Assembly: GCA_937899895.1 (NCBI GenBank)
Contig: CALBQR010000062.1
Location: 1-64,000 of the forward strand
Direction of reading: 5' to 3'
From: an uncultured Alistipes sp.
Lineage (GTDB): Bacteria; Bacteroidota; Bacteroidia; Bacteroidales; Rikenellaceae
Length of the DNA stretch: 64,000 bases
The position numbers and the translations under genes were made by a program. How positions within the stretch are numbered: position 1 is the stretch's first letter; every line of letters begins with the position of its first letter. This document shows, piece by piece, positions 38,413 to 48,600 of this stretch. The notes beneath the pieces were generated by a model that was given only the letters and a program-made list of their open reading frames with translations, had not been told where the DNA came from and did no database searches.

Positions 38413-38887
38413 AGAGTAAAAAATTTAGTTAGATAAAGATTTAAATAACAGTGGTGTATCTGTTTTTCTTGTTAGTAATTTGCTCTTTTTTAGTTTTAGG
38501 CGTTAATAATTCCTCCGTTTTTCGCACACGAACTGCGCTTCTCGGCTCATCGGTTTCTCATTCCGAACCACGACACATATATACCCAACAAAGCACAATG
38601 CACCGCAGAGCAGTCCATATACGTAATACAAAAATAAGCAAGATTTTCTTAACGACAAAAAAATTTCACCTTTTTTTCGAAAATATTTCACTCTCTGACG
38701 CACTCCAAAGGCCATTTCAGATAATATTTCGAGTTTTTGCAACACCTTATATTTATATAGGTGAGCGCATCGCCCTTGCAATGCTTTGAATACCTGCACC
38801 ATACCCCCAACAAAAGCTCGGCGACAGCCAAAATTTGCTTTTTCGCGACAAGTTTGCGATATTTGTAACCACAAATCGAAAAAGAGT
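38413..38887. other. 475-bp divergent region between susC and the VTT gene
   Basis: No convincing gene is seen. A minus-strand frame (38503-38874) has no supporting signals. A short motif near 38750-38790 resembles one near 8510-8570. I do not find a clean TAnnTTTG box for susC, which is odd for such a strongly expressed gene. Confidence 0.4.
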
Positions 38888-39328
38888 ATGGATTGGCTGA
38901 TTGATTTAGGCTACGCAGGGTTATTTTTAGGAACATTCGTCGCAGGAACGGTACTGCCGTTAAGTTCCGACGTGCTGCTCATCGGGCTGCTCGCTGCCGG
39001 CGGCAACCCCATCGCGTGCCTTGTGGTGGCCACACTCGGCAATTGGCTCGGCGCGATGACATCCTACTATCTCGGTTGGTATGCAAAATGGGAGTGGCTC
39101 GAAAAGTATTTCAAGATCCGCCCCGAAACCATCGAGCGACAGCAACAGCGCATCAACCGCTACGGCATTTGGCTTGCGGCGGTATATTGGGCACCGATTG
39201 TGGGTATAGTGATTATGGTCGCACTCGGACTATACAAAGTTCGCCCGCGCGCAACGGCACTGATCGCCCTCATCGGGGCGTTCCTACGTTTTCTTTTCTG
39301 GATTTTGCTTAATACAATCTGGCAGTAG
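38888..39328 (+). CDS. Small VTT-domain (DedA/YqaA-like) membrane protein
   Basis: This 146-residue protein starts at ATG 38888 (MDWLIDLGYAGLFLGTFVAG); a longer frame upstream runs through intergenic DNA. It has about four membrane segments and the G.FL.......P..SD..L motif of YqaA/DedA-like VTT proteins. Family members move phospholipids or support proton-motive-force-dependent envelope functions; the exact role of YqaA-type proteins is not settled. Its stop codon is 3 bp from that of the convergent ROK gene. Confidence 0.85.
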   Translation: MDWLIDLGYAGLFLGTFVAGTVLPLSSDVLLIGLLAAGGNPIACLVVATLGNWLGAMTSYYLGWYAKWEWLEKYFKIRPETIERQQQRINRYGIWLAAVYWAPIVGIVIMVALGLYKVRPRATALIALIGAFLRFLFWILLNTIWQ

Positions 39329-39331
39329 CCC

Positions 39332-40441
39332 CTACTTTCGACAATCTAACTCATTGAGAGCAAAGGCGTATGCTCCGAGCGAAACAGCTCGGCTCGCACC
39401 CAACTTCGAGAAGATGATTCCGATACGTTTTTCAGGATCATAGCTCACCGTGCGCTCACAGCCATAGACCTTCAACTCGCGTTGCTCGCCTCGCGCAAAA
39501 CGCGCAAACTGCGCCTCATCGTCAAGTTCATAGACCGCAACGGGCATACGCGCCGTGCGCTCCCCTTCGTTCAGTTGCGACAACGTCGAACGCATCTCGG
39601 CCAGCACCGAGGGCATTATATATTTGCGTGCACCCGTCAATCCGCCACCTACAACGATCAGACCATCCAACAGCGATGCTACCGATGCAAAAGCGTCGCC
39701 CGTAGCACGACCGAACTCGGCAAACGAACCGATAGCTGCCGCGCGATCACCCTCGCGCACACCCTCGGCAATCTCGAATATCTCTTTCGGCGTAAGTCCG
39801 TGATCCTCAACGCCAGACAACTCGCCATAGACACGTTGCACGGCACGTATCGACACGCTATCCTCGACGATTGCATCGGGATATATTCGGTTACGCAAGC
39901 AGTAAATTTCAACACACGAATTGTCGCCCACGTGCATTCTGTTATCGACCGACATTCCGAATCCGAAACCCGTTCCCCACGTGAAACCCAGTAAGTTATG
40001 GAACTCTTTGGCACTTCCCGCCGCCTTCAATCGCTCATTCACTTCGGGCAGCGCACCCGCCAACGCCTCGCCGTATGCAAACAGATCGGCATCGTTATTG
40101 ATCCACACGGGCAGCCCGAATCGCTCCGAAAGGTAGTCGCCCAAAGCCACACCCTCGCTCAAACAGGGAAACGTCGGCAGAAAACCACCACCGATAATTC
40201 CGCGCGGATAGTCTGCCGGGCCGGGGAAGGCAAAGCTGATAGCAACGGGCTTTTGGTCGAGCTGCGCAATCACACGCTCGAAACCCTCAACGATGGTCTG
40301 CATACAGAGATCCAGATCGTGAGCATTCGAGGGCAGCGTTACCGGCTCTGCGACAAATTGATTTGCGCGAATCGCGCCAAAGACGAAATTGGTACCGCCC
40401 GCATCGAGCGTAACAACGGTACGAGGATCGTTGCTATACAT
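39332..40441 (-). CDS. ROK family sugar kinase-like protein
   Basis: The 369-residue protein has the phosphate-binding VTLDAGGTNFVFGAI (about 10-24) of ROK kinases and the FTWGTGFGFGMSVDN motif of the second lobe. The usual zinc-binding CxCGxxGC of ROK proteins is missing; SCVEIYCLRN stands near that place. Without an N-terminal DNA-binding domain it is a kinase rather than a repressor, probably for glucose or an N-acetylated hexose. I chose ATG 40441 (MYSNDPRTVVTLDAGG). A TAACTTTG box lies at 40508-40515. Confidence 0.85.
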   Translation of the reverse strand: MYSNDPRTVVTLDAGGTNFVFGAIRANQFVAEPVTLPSNAHDLDLCMQTIVEGFERVIAQLDQKPVAISFAFPGPADYPRGIIGGGFLPTFPCLSEGVALGDYLSERFGLPVWINNDADLFAYGEALAGALPEVNERLKAAGSAKEFHNLLGFTWGTGFGFGMSVDNRMHVGDNSCVEIYCLRNRIYPDAIVEDSVSIRAVQRVYGELSGVEDHGLTPKEIFEIAEGVREGDRAAAIGSFAEFGRATGDAFASVASLLDGLIVVGGGLTGARKYIMPSVLAEMRSTLSQLNEGERTARMPVAVYELDDEAQFARFARGEQRELKVYGCERTVSYDPEKRIGIIFSKLGASRAVSLGAYAFALNELDCRK

Positions 40442-40507
40442 AGTTTCAGCTGTTTTTTTGTTGGTCTGTCGAGCAAATTTCGCACCCATAGTACGCGCTC
40501 GATAGTT

Positions 40508-40515
40508 CAAAGTTA
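40508..40515 (-). promoter_or_regulatory. -7 box of the ROK gene
   Basis: TAACTTTG on the minus strand, with TTGG about 18 bp upstream as a poor -33 box. The leader to ATG 40441 is about 60 nt. Confidence 0.45.
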
Positions 40516-40548
40516 CTGATTTTCGGTGAAACGCCAATACCCTACCGC

Positions 40549-40580
40549 AAAAAAAGACTGCTCGAATTGCTCCGAGCAGC
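40549..40580 (-). terminator. Intrinsic terminator after the 228-aa gene
   Basis: On the minus strand CTGCTCG/CGAGCAG pairs (40573-40579 with 40558-40564) and seven T follow. It lies just past the stop codon at 40608. Confidence 0.85.
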
Positions 40581-40607
40581 CATTTTATACATAAAAGCGG
40601 ATTTTAC

Positions 40608-41294
40608 TTACTCTCTATCGAACTCAATGCCCAGACGCTTACCCGTACGGAATTTCGAGTTCTCCATCTTGGTATTGAACTGATCAACCGTTGCGCGACT
40701 TACGCTGTTATAAGGCGGTACCAGAAGGTCGAAATCGAATGCGAACTCGATCGCCGACTCCAAAATCGAGATAATCGACTCGCGGTCGATACGCTCATTG
40801 CCGAATTTGCGATAGTCGTACGAGGTGTTCATATGGCCCTCCACGAAGAATGCACTCTCCGAATTAATAAACAGACGACCAATCAGATAGCCTTCATCCT
40901 CATTGCGATTATAACGGAACGAGTCGGCCAAAAAATTGTAGATGTTGATCACACCACAGTAGCTGCGATCGAGATCCTCACTAACATACTCCTCGCCCAA
41001 AACGGCGTGCGACGATTCGAAATCGAAGACATTGGTATGCATCGTGAAGATCAGCATCTCGCCCGCGATTTGGATTTGCGCCTCGAACTTACCACGGTCG
41101 CGGTAGTCGATTCGCACTCGCTTATCGAGCTTGCCTTCAAGCTCATCATCGAACTCGGCATTCATCTCGTGAAGGCACTCCTTCAACAGATTAAATGCAG
41201 TAAAGGTGTTGTCGAACACCCTCTGTTTAAGATTTGATTTTTTGATCAGGGTCGCAAGAATCTCCGATCTATGACCCAACGTATCGTTATCCAT
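40608..41294 (-). CDS. Conserved-looking hypothetical protein, 228 aa
   Basis: The 228-residue soluble acidic protein begins MDNDTLGHRSEILATLIKKS and has no signal peptide. It contains the stretches IDYRDRGKFEAQIQIAGEML and GVINIYNFLADSFRYNRNED. I know it only as a conserved Bacteroidales protein without assigned function. It lies 21 bp after the LysM glucosaminidase gene on the same strand and is followed by a terminator, so the two form an operon, suggesting a link with envelope growth. That link is inference. Confidence 0.8.
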   Translation of the reverse strand: MDNDTLGHRSEILATLIKKSNLKQRVFDNTFTAFNLLKECLHEMNAEFDDELEGKLDKRVRIDYRDRGKFEAQIQIAGEMLIFTMHTNVFDFESSHAVLGEEYVSEDLDRSYCGVINIYNFLADSFRYNRNEDEGYLIGRLFINSESAFFVEGHMNTSYDYRKFGNERIDRESIISILESAIEFAFDFDLLVPPYNSVSRATVDQFNTKMENSKFRTGKRLGIEFDRE

Positions 41295-41315
41295 ATATAA
41301 ATTAAAAATGTTGTC

Positions 41316-42326
41316 TTAACGCAATCTGATATGCTCGCCCTCTTCCAGCGCGGCATCGGCCGAGAGGCGGTTGAGCATAGCCAACTTTGCCAAACGAACA
41401 CCGTACTGCTGTGCCACTGCGCGCAACGACTCACCCTCCGAGGCGGTATGATAGAGATCCGCACCCACATAGCGGGCCTGCTTACGCTCCACAAATACGC
41501 GCTCTCCCTCGCCGAGAGTCGCACCTGCGGCCACATCATTATATTTGAGCAATTTCTTGGTCGAAAGCTTGAACGCACGTGCAATGGTCTCGTAGCTGTC
41601 GCCCTGTTTTGCCACGACATATCCGACACCATTGACCGTTTGAAGGGCATAACCATTATGGCTGTTCAGCGCAACCGTATAGTTGTCGATATCGACCACT
41701 GCATCAGTCTGTGTCGCAGGCGTTTCAACCGTTACGGGCTGCTCCTCGCGGATCTGCTCTTCAACCTCTACAATCTGCTCGACGCGCTCCTCCAAAGGAT
41801 TCTCGCCACGATCAAAGAGGTAGAGTCGATTCTCCTCAATGATACGGATCAACTTCTCGGCATAGAGCGGATCGGTAGCATATCCTGCCGCTTTCAATCC
41901 TCGTGCCCACGCTGCATAGTCGGTCTCCGAATGGCGGAACAGCGAGTCGTAACGCGGCTGCGTATCGAGATATGAGGCGTGATCCTCATACGATTCCTCG
42001 GCCGTATTGTATTTACGGAAACATTCGCCCTTGGCATCGTCATCGTGGCTGATGGTCATACCTGTCCAATTCTTCTTGCACTTAATACCGAAGTGGTTAT
42101 TGGCCTCGACAGCCAGACGGCCATTGCCATTATTCGATTCAAGGATACCCTGCGCCAACGTAATACTTGCCGGAATACCATATTTCTCCTGATGCTCAAT
42201 GGCAATAGGGCTGTAACGGGCGATATACTCGTTGGTGGTATATGTTATACGGCTCTGCGAAAAAGCCTTCGTGCCGGCGAGAAGCGCGACGACGAGCAAA
42301 CACAGCGAGCCAAGTATCTTTTTCAT
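41316..42326 (-). CDS. Secreted glucosaminidase (GH73) with two LysM domains
   Basis: This 336-residue peptidoglycan hydrolase has a signal peptide (about 1-23, ending AFSQ), a GH73 N-acetylglucosaminidase domain (about 30-170) with the catalytic glutamate in AQGILESNNGNG and the conserved NNHFGIKCK, a Glu/Val-rich linker, and two LysM domains (about 233-282 and 290-336) that bind glycan strands. It cleaves between GlcNAc and MurNAc during wall turnover. A TACCTTTG box lies at 42353-42360 and the 228-aa gene follows. Confidence 0.92.
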   Translation of the reverse strand: MKKILGSLCLLVVALLAGTKAFSQSRITYTTNEYIARYSPIAIEHQEKYGIPASITLAQGILESNNGNGRLAVEANNHFGIKCKKNWTGMTISHDDDAKGECFRKYNTAEESYEDHASYLDTQPRYDSLFRHSETDYAAWARGLKAAGYATDPLYAEKLIRIIEENRLYLFDRGENPLEERVEQIVEVEEQIREEQPVTVETPATQTDAVVDIDNYTVALNSHNGYALQTVNGVGYVVAKQGDSYETIARAFKLSTKKLLKYNDVAAGATLGEGERVFVERKQARYVGADLYHTASEGESLRAVAQQYGVRLAKLAMLNRLSADAALEEGEHIRLR

Positions 42327-42352
42327 TGTCGAAATCGGTGATTATTAAAGTG

Positions 42353-42360
42353 CAAAGGTA
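42353..42360 (-). promoter_or_regulatory. -7 box of the glucosaminidase gene
   Basis: TACCTTTG on the minus strand, 27 bp before ATG 42326. The -33 element is weak. Confidence 0.45.
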
Positions 42361-42455
42361 ATGAAAGTTTGCACATTTATTGCACGAGAGGGGCAGAAAG
42401 AGCAACAATTTTATTTTTTTATACTTTTTATTACTCTCAATGCAACATTATTGAC

Positions 42456-42463
42456 TACTTTTG
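42456..42463 (+). promoter_or_regulatory. -7 box of the DUF4254-GT9 operon
   Basis: TACTTTTG matches TAnnTTTG and gives a leader of about 150 nt before ATG 42620. No clear -33 box is seen. Confidence 0.4.
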
Positions 42464-42619
42464 CGTCTTATTTAGAAAGGGTTTCTCTTTTTTCGGAGAA
42501 ATTGAGCCGAAAAAGAGCCAAAAAGCACAACAGACCTCATAATGTTCAAGTGCATTAACGGACAGTGCTAACAGCTTACTTTTAGTTGATTATTAATTAA
42601 AAACAAACCTTAATAATTT

Positions 42620-43225
42620 ATGTTTACCAAACACGCTAACGAGATTTTCATTCAGGCTATTGACGATTATCATCGCCACGACGATGTAAATGCTCTGATC
42701 GAGAACCCCTACGAGAAGGGTTCGCTCGACCATCTGCTCTATCTGAAAAATTGGATCGACACCGTTCAGTGGCATCTCGAAGATATTATCCGAGATCCCC
42801 ATATCGACCCCGTTGATGCGCTCAATTTGAAGCGTCGCATCGATCGCTCGAATCAGGTTCGTTGCGATATGGTCGAGTATATCGACTCTTATCTGCTCGA
42901 TAAGTACAAGGATATCGTCCCCGCAGCCGATGCTCGCATCAACACCGAGACCCCCGCGTGGGCAATCGATCGTCTGTCGATTCTTGCGTTGAAGATCTAC
43001 CATATGCGCGCAGAGGTTGAGCGCGATGATGTCGATGAGGAGCATCGCACTGCGTGTCAGGCAAAGCTCGATGTACTGATGCAGCAGCAGGAGGATCTTT
43101 CAACAGCAATCGAGGAGTTGATCGAAGATATCGAGGCAGGTCGCAAATATATGAAGGTATATCGTCAGATGAAGATGTACAACGACCCCGCTCTCAACCC
43201 CATTCTCTATGCAAAAAAGCAGTAG
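42620..43225 (+). CDS. DUF4254 domain protein
   Basis: This 201-residue helical cytoplasmic protein begins MFTKHANEIFIQAIDDYHRH and contains HWLED/WHLEDIIRDP-like and WAIDRLSILALKIYHM motifs of DUF4254. In Bacteroidota it usually precedes a family 9 glycosyltransferase, as here, with a 17-bp overlap, so it may assist in lipopolysaccharide core synthesis. The molecular role is unknown. Confidence 0.9.
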   Translation: MFTKHANEIFIQAIDDYHRHDDVNALIENPYEKGSLDHLLYLKNWIDTVQWHLEDIIRDPHIDPVDALNLKRRIDRSNQVRCDMVEYIDSYLLDKYKDIVPAADARINTETPAWAIDRLSILALKIYHMRAEVERDDVDEEHRTACQAKLDVLMQQQEDLSTAIEELIEDIEAGRKYMKVYRQMKMYNDPALNPILYAKKQ

Positions 43226-44228
43226 GATCCTCGTCGTTCGACTCTCGGCGATGGGAGATGTGGCTATGTCGGTGCACGCCATAGCCGCACTGCGTCGCAC
43301 CTATCCCGAACTTGCAATTACGATCTTCACGCGAAAGAGGTTCATCCCATTCTTTCGCGATGTCGAGCGTCTGGACTTCATTACGCTCGAAGGCGAGAAT
43401 GGTCAGATGGGCGTGAAGCGCATCTTTCAGGTTGCCCGCGAGGCGGCTCGAAGCGGTGTAGATACGGTTGCCGATCTGCACGATGTTTTGCGTAGCAAGC
43501 TCCTGCGAGCGTTGATGCGCCTGCGCGGCTGTCGCATTGCAAAGATTGACAAAGAGAAGGCTCTCAAACAACGAGCTATCCGCCCCACGAATAAAGATCT
43601 GACGCAACTGCGCCACAGCGTCGAGCGTTATGCCGAGGTCTTTGCCCGTTTGGGTTATCCGATCCGACTCACTACCGTCGAGCGACATTCGCGCACCATT
43701 CCCGCACCGTTTGCTCCGCGTACCGAGGGCCGCTGGGTGGGCATTGCGCCATTCTCGAAGCAGGAGGGCAAAACCTACCCCTCGCCTCTGCGAGATAGGT
43801 TGGTTGAGATGGCCGCCAAGGAGTTTGACCGCGTCTTCATATTTTCGGGCGGAGGTGCAGAGCTCGAATTTGCCCGCACGATGGAGAGCCGTTTCGACAA
43901 TGTTACGGCCGTCTTCGGGCGCATACCTCTTGATGAGGAGGTCGATCTGATGGCCAATCTCGATGCGGTTGTGTCGATGGACTCATCTGCAATGCATATG
44001 GCCTCGCTCGTCGGCACACCAATCGTCTCGGTATGGGGCGCAACGCACCCCGCAACAGGTTTCTACGGTTGGGGCAGCAATCCCGAAAATCAGATTCAGC
44101 TCGACCTCCCCTGCCGTCCCTGCTCGGTCTATGGCGAGCGAGAGTGTCAATTTGGCGATCATCGCTGTATGCACGGCATCGACCCGCAATTGATCTTTGA
44201 GCGATTGACGACAGCAGCAACCAAATAG
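43209..44228 (+). CDS. GT9 family glycosyltransferase (LPS heptosyltransferase-like)
   Basis: This 339-residue protein begins with ILVVRLSAMGDVAMSVHAIA, the GT9 start (RxxaiGDvvls), and carries the C-terminal sugar-nucleotide motif SMDSSAMHMASLVGTPIVSVWGATHP. Enzymes such as WaaC/WaaF add ADP-heptose to lipid A-core at the inner face of the inner membrane; the acceptor here is unknown. Its start overlaps the DUF4254 gene by 17 bp, indicating coupling. A late Cys cluster (CRPCSVYGERECQFGDHRC) is usual for this Bacteroidota subgroup. Confidence 0.9.
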   Translation: MQKSSRILVVRLSAMGDVAMSVHAIAALRRTYPELAITIFTRKRFIPFFRDVERLDFITLEGENGQMGVKRIFQVAREAARSGVDTVADLHDVLRSKLLRALMRLRGCRIAKIDKEKALKQRAIRPTNKDLTQLRHSVERYAEVFARLGYPIRLTTVERHSRTIPAPFAPRTEGRWVGIAPFSKQEGKTYPSPLRDRLVEMAAKEFDRVFIFSGGGAELEFARTMESRFDNVTAVFGRIPLDEEVDLMANLDAVVSMDSSAMHMASLVGTPIVSVWGATHPATGFYGWGSNPENQIQLDLPCRPCSVYGERECQFGDHRCMHGIDPQLIFERLTTAATK

Positions 44229-44256
44229 GGCAAAAAATAGATATAATAAACAGACA

Positions 44257-44281
44257 AAAGCGCGGCACACCACCGCGCTTT
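44257..44281. terminator. Hairpin between convergent GT9 and tolC-like genes
   Basis: A 9-bp GC-rich stem AAAGCGCGG/CCGCGCTTT (44257-44265 with 44273-44281) lies between the stop codons at 44228 and 44298. T runs are short on both sides. Confidence 0.65.
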
Positions 44282-44297
44282 CACTTATTTATTGAGC

Positions 44298-45605
44298 TTA
44301 TTGGTCGGAGGTTACCCGCCTATAATCTGCAACAGCAAGATGAAGATTCAGAGCCGCCTGCAACGCATTCTCATAGACCTGCAACCAGGATAACTGCGCC
44401 GAAAGCACATCGAGAATAGTCAGCTCGCCCTCGTTATAGGAGTAGGTGCTCAATGCGAGATTTTCGCGTGCAATCGCAAGATTGCGAAACGACGACTGCC
44501 ACTGCGAAAGGCTGTTTGTAATCGCCGACCAAGCGTCGGTCTCATCGCGAATGATCCGATCGCGCAGCTGCTCACTCTCCCAATGGCGCACATCCAAATT
44601 TTTACGAGCAATGCTCTCGGCTCGCCGACGTGCGCCCCAATGAAATATCGGGACATCGACCGACAAGTAGACCGAGCCGTCAATCGTCGTATGCCAATCG
44701 CGGTTAGGCGATCGTGTCTGCCACACGCCGCCTACACCTGCCGCCACTTGCGGAAGATATGGTGCGCGAGCCGAGCGTACAGCGATAGAGGCCTGATCTA
44801 TGCGCAGTTGCGAGGCGATATAATCACTTCGACGGTCAAAAATCTCGGCCAAAGCCATTCGTTCGGGCATCGCCACAGCGCACATAACGCTATCCCTCGG
44901 CACGTTACCCACCGCCTGCTCGACCCCCATCAGGATATTGAAATTGTGCAGTGTTGTCTGATAGAGCTGTTCGGCCGCCACCAATCCATACTCCGCCTCG
45001 CTCAACCGCGTATCGGTCATAAGCACATCGCTACGCGAGATATATCCATTCTCGAAACGGGCATCCACCACTCGTTTCAGCGAACGGATAATATCAACAT
45101 ATTGCCGAGTCAGGCGCAATCGATCGCGTGCCGCCGCCAAATTCCAATAGGCATACTCCGCCGCATAGGCCACCTCGACATAGGAGAAAAATTCCTCACA
45201 CAGAGCCACATCGGCCCCTACGCGCGCACTCTCATAGGCCGCACGACGTGCCCCACCTGCATATATCGTCTGAACGACAAGCGGTTGCAACGAGAATGAG
45301 AAGGGCTCTACCCCATCCTGCCAACGCATATCGAAATTAAATCGGCCCGACGCATCAAGTTGTGGCAACATCCCCGTTCGACTCAAACGCACCTGCTCCT
45401 CGGCCGAGAGTGTCGCCGCACGCGCAATGCGCAGTTCGTGGCTATATGCCAAAACCGCATCCCGATACTCCTCCGGTGAGAGTTGCCGCTGTTCTTTAAT
45501 CAAAGATGATTGCCGCCCCGCCGCGCTCATCGAGTAAGTTTGCTGCCCCTCGGCCGAGAGCGAGAGCAGGCTGGCAAGCAAAATTATAATGGTTCTATGT
45601 TTCAT
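44298..45605 (-). CDS. TolC family outer-membrane efflux channel
   Basis: The 435-residue protein has a signal peptide (about 1-20) and the two repeated helical/beta modules of TolC proteins (for example LAYSHELRIARAATLSAEEQ and TYSYNEGELTILDVLSAQ). It forms the outer-membrane exit duct of the tripartite pump. It is the last gene of the RND operon; its ATG overlaps the TGA of the permease gene by four bases. Confidence 0.93.
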   Translation of the reverse strand: MKHRTIIILLASLLSLSAEGQQTYSMSAAGRQSSLIKEQRQLSPEEYRDAVLAYSHELRIARAATLSAEEQVRLSRTGMLPQLDASGRFNFDMRWQDGVEPFSFSLQPLVVQTIYAGGARRAAYESARVGADVALCEEFFSYVEVAYAAEYAYWNLAAARDRLRLTRQYVDIIRSLKRVVDARFENGYISRSDVLMTDTRLSEAEYGLVAAEQLYQTTLHNFNILMGVEQAVGNVPRDSVMCAVAMPERMALAEIFDRRSDYIASQLRIDQASIAVRSARAPYLPQVAAGVGGVWQTRSPNRDWHTTIDGSVYLSVDVPIFHWGARRRAESIARKNLDVRHWESEQLRDRIIRDETDAWSAITNSLSQWQSSFRNLAIARENLALSTYSYNEGELTILDVLSAQLSWLQVYENALQAALNLHLAVADYRRVTSDQ

Positions 45606-48600
45606 CGTTCGATCGGTTTACGAATATTGAAAAAGAGCGAATAGCAGACAGGCAAGAAGAAGATTGTCAGCAATGTAGCCATCAGCAGACCACCCATAAT
45701 CGTCGCAGCCATACCGCCAAACATCGCATCAAACAATAGTGGCAACATACCCAAAACGGTCGTTATCGAGGCCACTGCAACAGGCACAACGCGCTGTCGC
45801 GTTGCCTGCACAAGAGCCTCATAAGGGGCCTCTCCCGAACGGGTTTGGAGATCAATTTGATCGACCAACACAACCGCATTTTTGATATTCATACCCACCA
45901 GGCCAAGCAGTCCGAGCAGTGCGAAAAAGTCAAACATACGTCCCGTAACGAGCAGACCTGCCACCACCCCGACAAAGATCAACGGCAACATCAACAAGAT
46001 TACGATCGGTCGTCGAAAATCCCCGAACAACAGCAGTAACACAAAGAAAATCAATATCATCGTCAGTGGCACATTGGCCGCCAAAGCCCGATTCGATTCG
46101 CTCTGCGACTCCTGCTCGCCAAAGACCCGCATCGAGTAGCCTTCGGGCAGAGGTACCCCACTCTCCACCCGCGCGAAAAGACGATCGAAGAGTTCCTTCG
46201 AGTTCTGCCCACGCACAGGATCGCACTGCGCCTTCATCACTCGCTCGCGATTAAATCGCTTAATCACACCACGTTGATAGTCGAAATCGAATCGCGAAAC
46301 GGCCTGCTCCAAAGGATACACCCGCCCGTTAGGGTTGAAAATGGGTAACACCTGCATATTCGTAAGATTGTAATTATCAATGTTTTCGTCCTTCAAAACA
46401 ATCGGCACGCGGCGGTCGTCCTCTCGAAAAACGCCAAGTTCATATCCCGACGTAGCGAGCGTAATGCTTTGCGCCATCTGTTCGCGCGAGACGCGAATAC
46501 GCTGCCCCGTCATCTGCGAATATACAGGCAACCACGTCGGCACACGATTGCCCCAGCTATTGCGGATATTTGTCGCACCGCCATCCTCGCGCATAATCGC
46601 CATAGCGCGATTGGTAAGTGCGGCAAGAGTGTCGATATTGTTGCCGATAAAGCCGAATTCGATCGCGCTTTCGGTGGCAGGAGAGAGTTTGAAAAGCGAT
46701 GAGCGAGCCCACACATCAGGCTGATTTTCAATCGCGTATTCACTAAAACGCCGTTCTACCGCCGCCGTCGAGTCGGCCGTAGTCAATTCAACGAGGATAT
46801 TTGCAAAATTATCGCGCGGACCAAACGACGAGCTGGCCAAATAGTAGCGAGGAGGTGTCGAGCCAACCGTAGCCGAAACCCTGCGCACCGAGGGCTGACG
46901 CTCCAACCAACTGCACATCTGCTCGACACGCTCCGCCGTAGCCTCGATATTGAAACCATCGGGCAGAAAACAATCGACACGGAAATAGGGTTTATCGAGC
47001 GACGGGAAGAAGTTTTGCGGCATCTTGCGCATCGCCAACATCGACCCTGCAAAGAGTATCAAGACCGAACAAACGGTCAGCGCACGATGGTTCAGCAACC
47101 ATTCCAGCACGCACGTAAAACGCTGATAAAAAGGCGTATCGAACGGATCTCTGTCGGTTGTGGCAGCAGGGCGCATCAGAGCAATGCCGAAGAGTGGCGT
47201 TTGGGTGAGGGCAAGCACCCAACTCAAAATGAGCGATACGGCCAACACCACAAACAGCGGTTTGACCATTTCGGCAACAGCCGACGCCGCCAACTGCAAC
47301 GGAAGGAACGAGCAGACGCCTATCAGCGTGGCACCCAACAAGTTCCATTTCGGGCGCGACGCACCCTCGACGAGTGCTACGGCAGGTTTCACACCGCGGT
47401 CGATCATTCGACGGGCGTTATCAACCACCACGATCGCATTATCGACCAACATTCCCATCGCTATAATAAACCCTGCCAGCGAGGTGCGATTCAGCCCCTC
47501 ACCCACAGCCAACATTACCAACATCGTACCGCCAATTGCCAGCACAAGCGACGAGCCAATCACAACACCCTGTCGCAATCCCATCACCAGCATAATGACC
47601 GCCACGACAATCGCAACAGACTCAAATAGATTGAGAATAAAGCGGTTATTCGCCTCGCGCGCAATCTTGTCTTCGGGGTATAGCTCCACAATCTCCATTC
47701 CGAGGGGCATCTGTCCGCCTAAACGCGCAAGTTCGGTCGCCACCCTGCGACCACTGCGCACCACGTCGCGTTCGGGGTCAGTCGCAATTCCGATCCCGAT
47801 TGCCCGCTGCCCGTCGATCCGCATAATCGAGGTTGGCGGAACAACCTCCGCGCGCTCAATACGCGCCACATCGCCCAACCGAAATTGCTTCCCCTCGGTC
47901 GAGGTAAGCAACTGATCGGCAATATCTTCAAGCGAACGATAGGTGCCCGTTTCAAGGATTCGGATCTGCATCTCGCCCGCCAGTTTCTCGCCACTATCGA
48001 CCACTCGATTTTGGCTGCCCATAGCCGCAATAATCGCCTCCGGTCGAATCGAAAAGTTGCTTAAACGCGCCATCGAGACATAGACATTCACCACAGGTTG
48101 CGGCTCGCCATAGAGCGTAACTTTCTGCACCCCGTCAAGCGTTACGATACGTGTTTTGATCAATTGCGCCCATTGTCGCAGATCCTCATCATCAATACCC
48201 GCATCGCCCTTCAAACCATAATATATCCCATAAAGATCGCCAAAATCATCACCAACCGAGATTTCCGAGACCCCGACAGGCAACTGATTCTGAACATTTT
48301 GCACCTTGCGACGTAACTCATCCCACATCTGCGGCATACGTTCGGCAGGCGTCGAGGGCAGCAGTTCGACAACGATACGCGACAACCCGTAATAGGACTC
48401 CGAGGTGAGTTTATAGACCGATCGCATCGACTGAATCTCGCGCTCGATCGGCTCGGTTACAAGGCGTTCGACCTCTTCGGGTGAGGCTCCATCATAACGA
48501 GTCATCAGCACCGCACTCTTAATCACAAACGGAGCATCCTCCTTCTTGCCGAGTTGAGTGAAGGCATACACACCGCCCAAAAGCATTATCGCCAACAGAA

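Noticed and set aside
38503..38874. 123-codon minus-strand frame between susC and the VTT gene
   Set aside because: It has no promoter or terminator and no known family. It overlaps the expected promoter region of the VTT gene.
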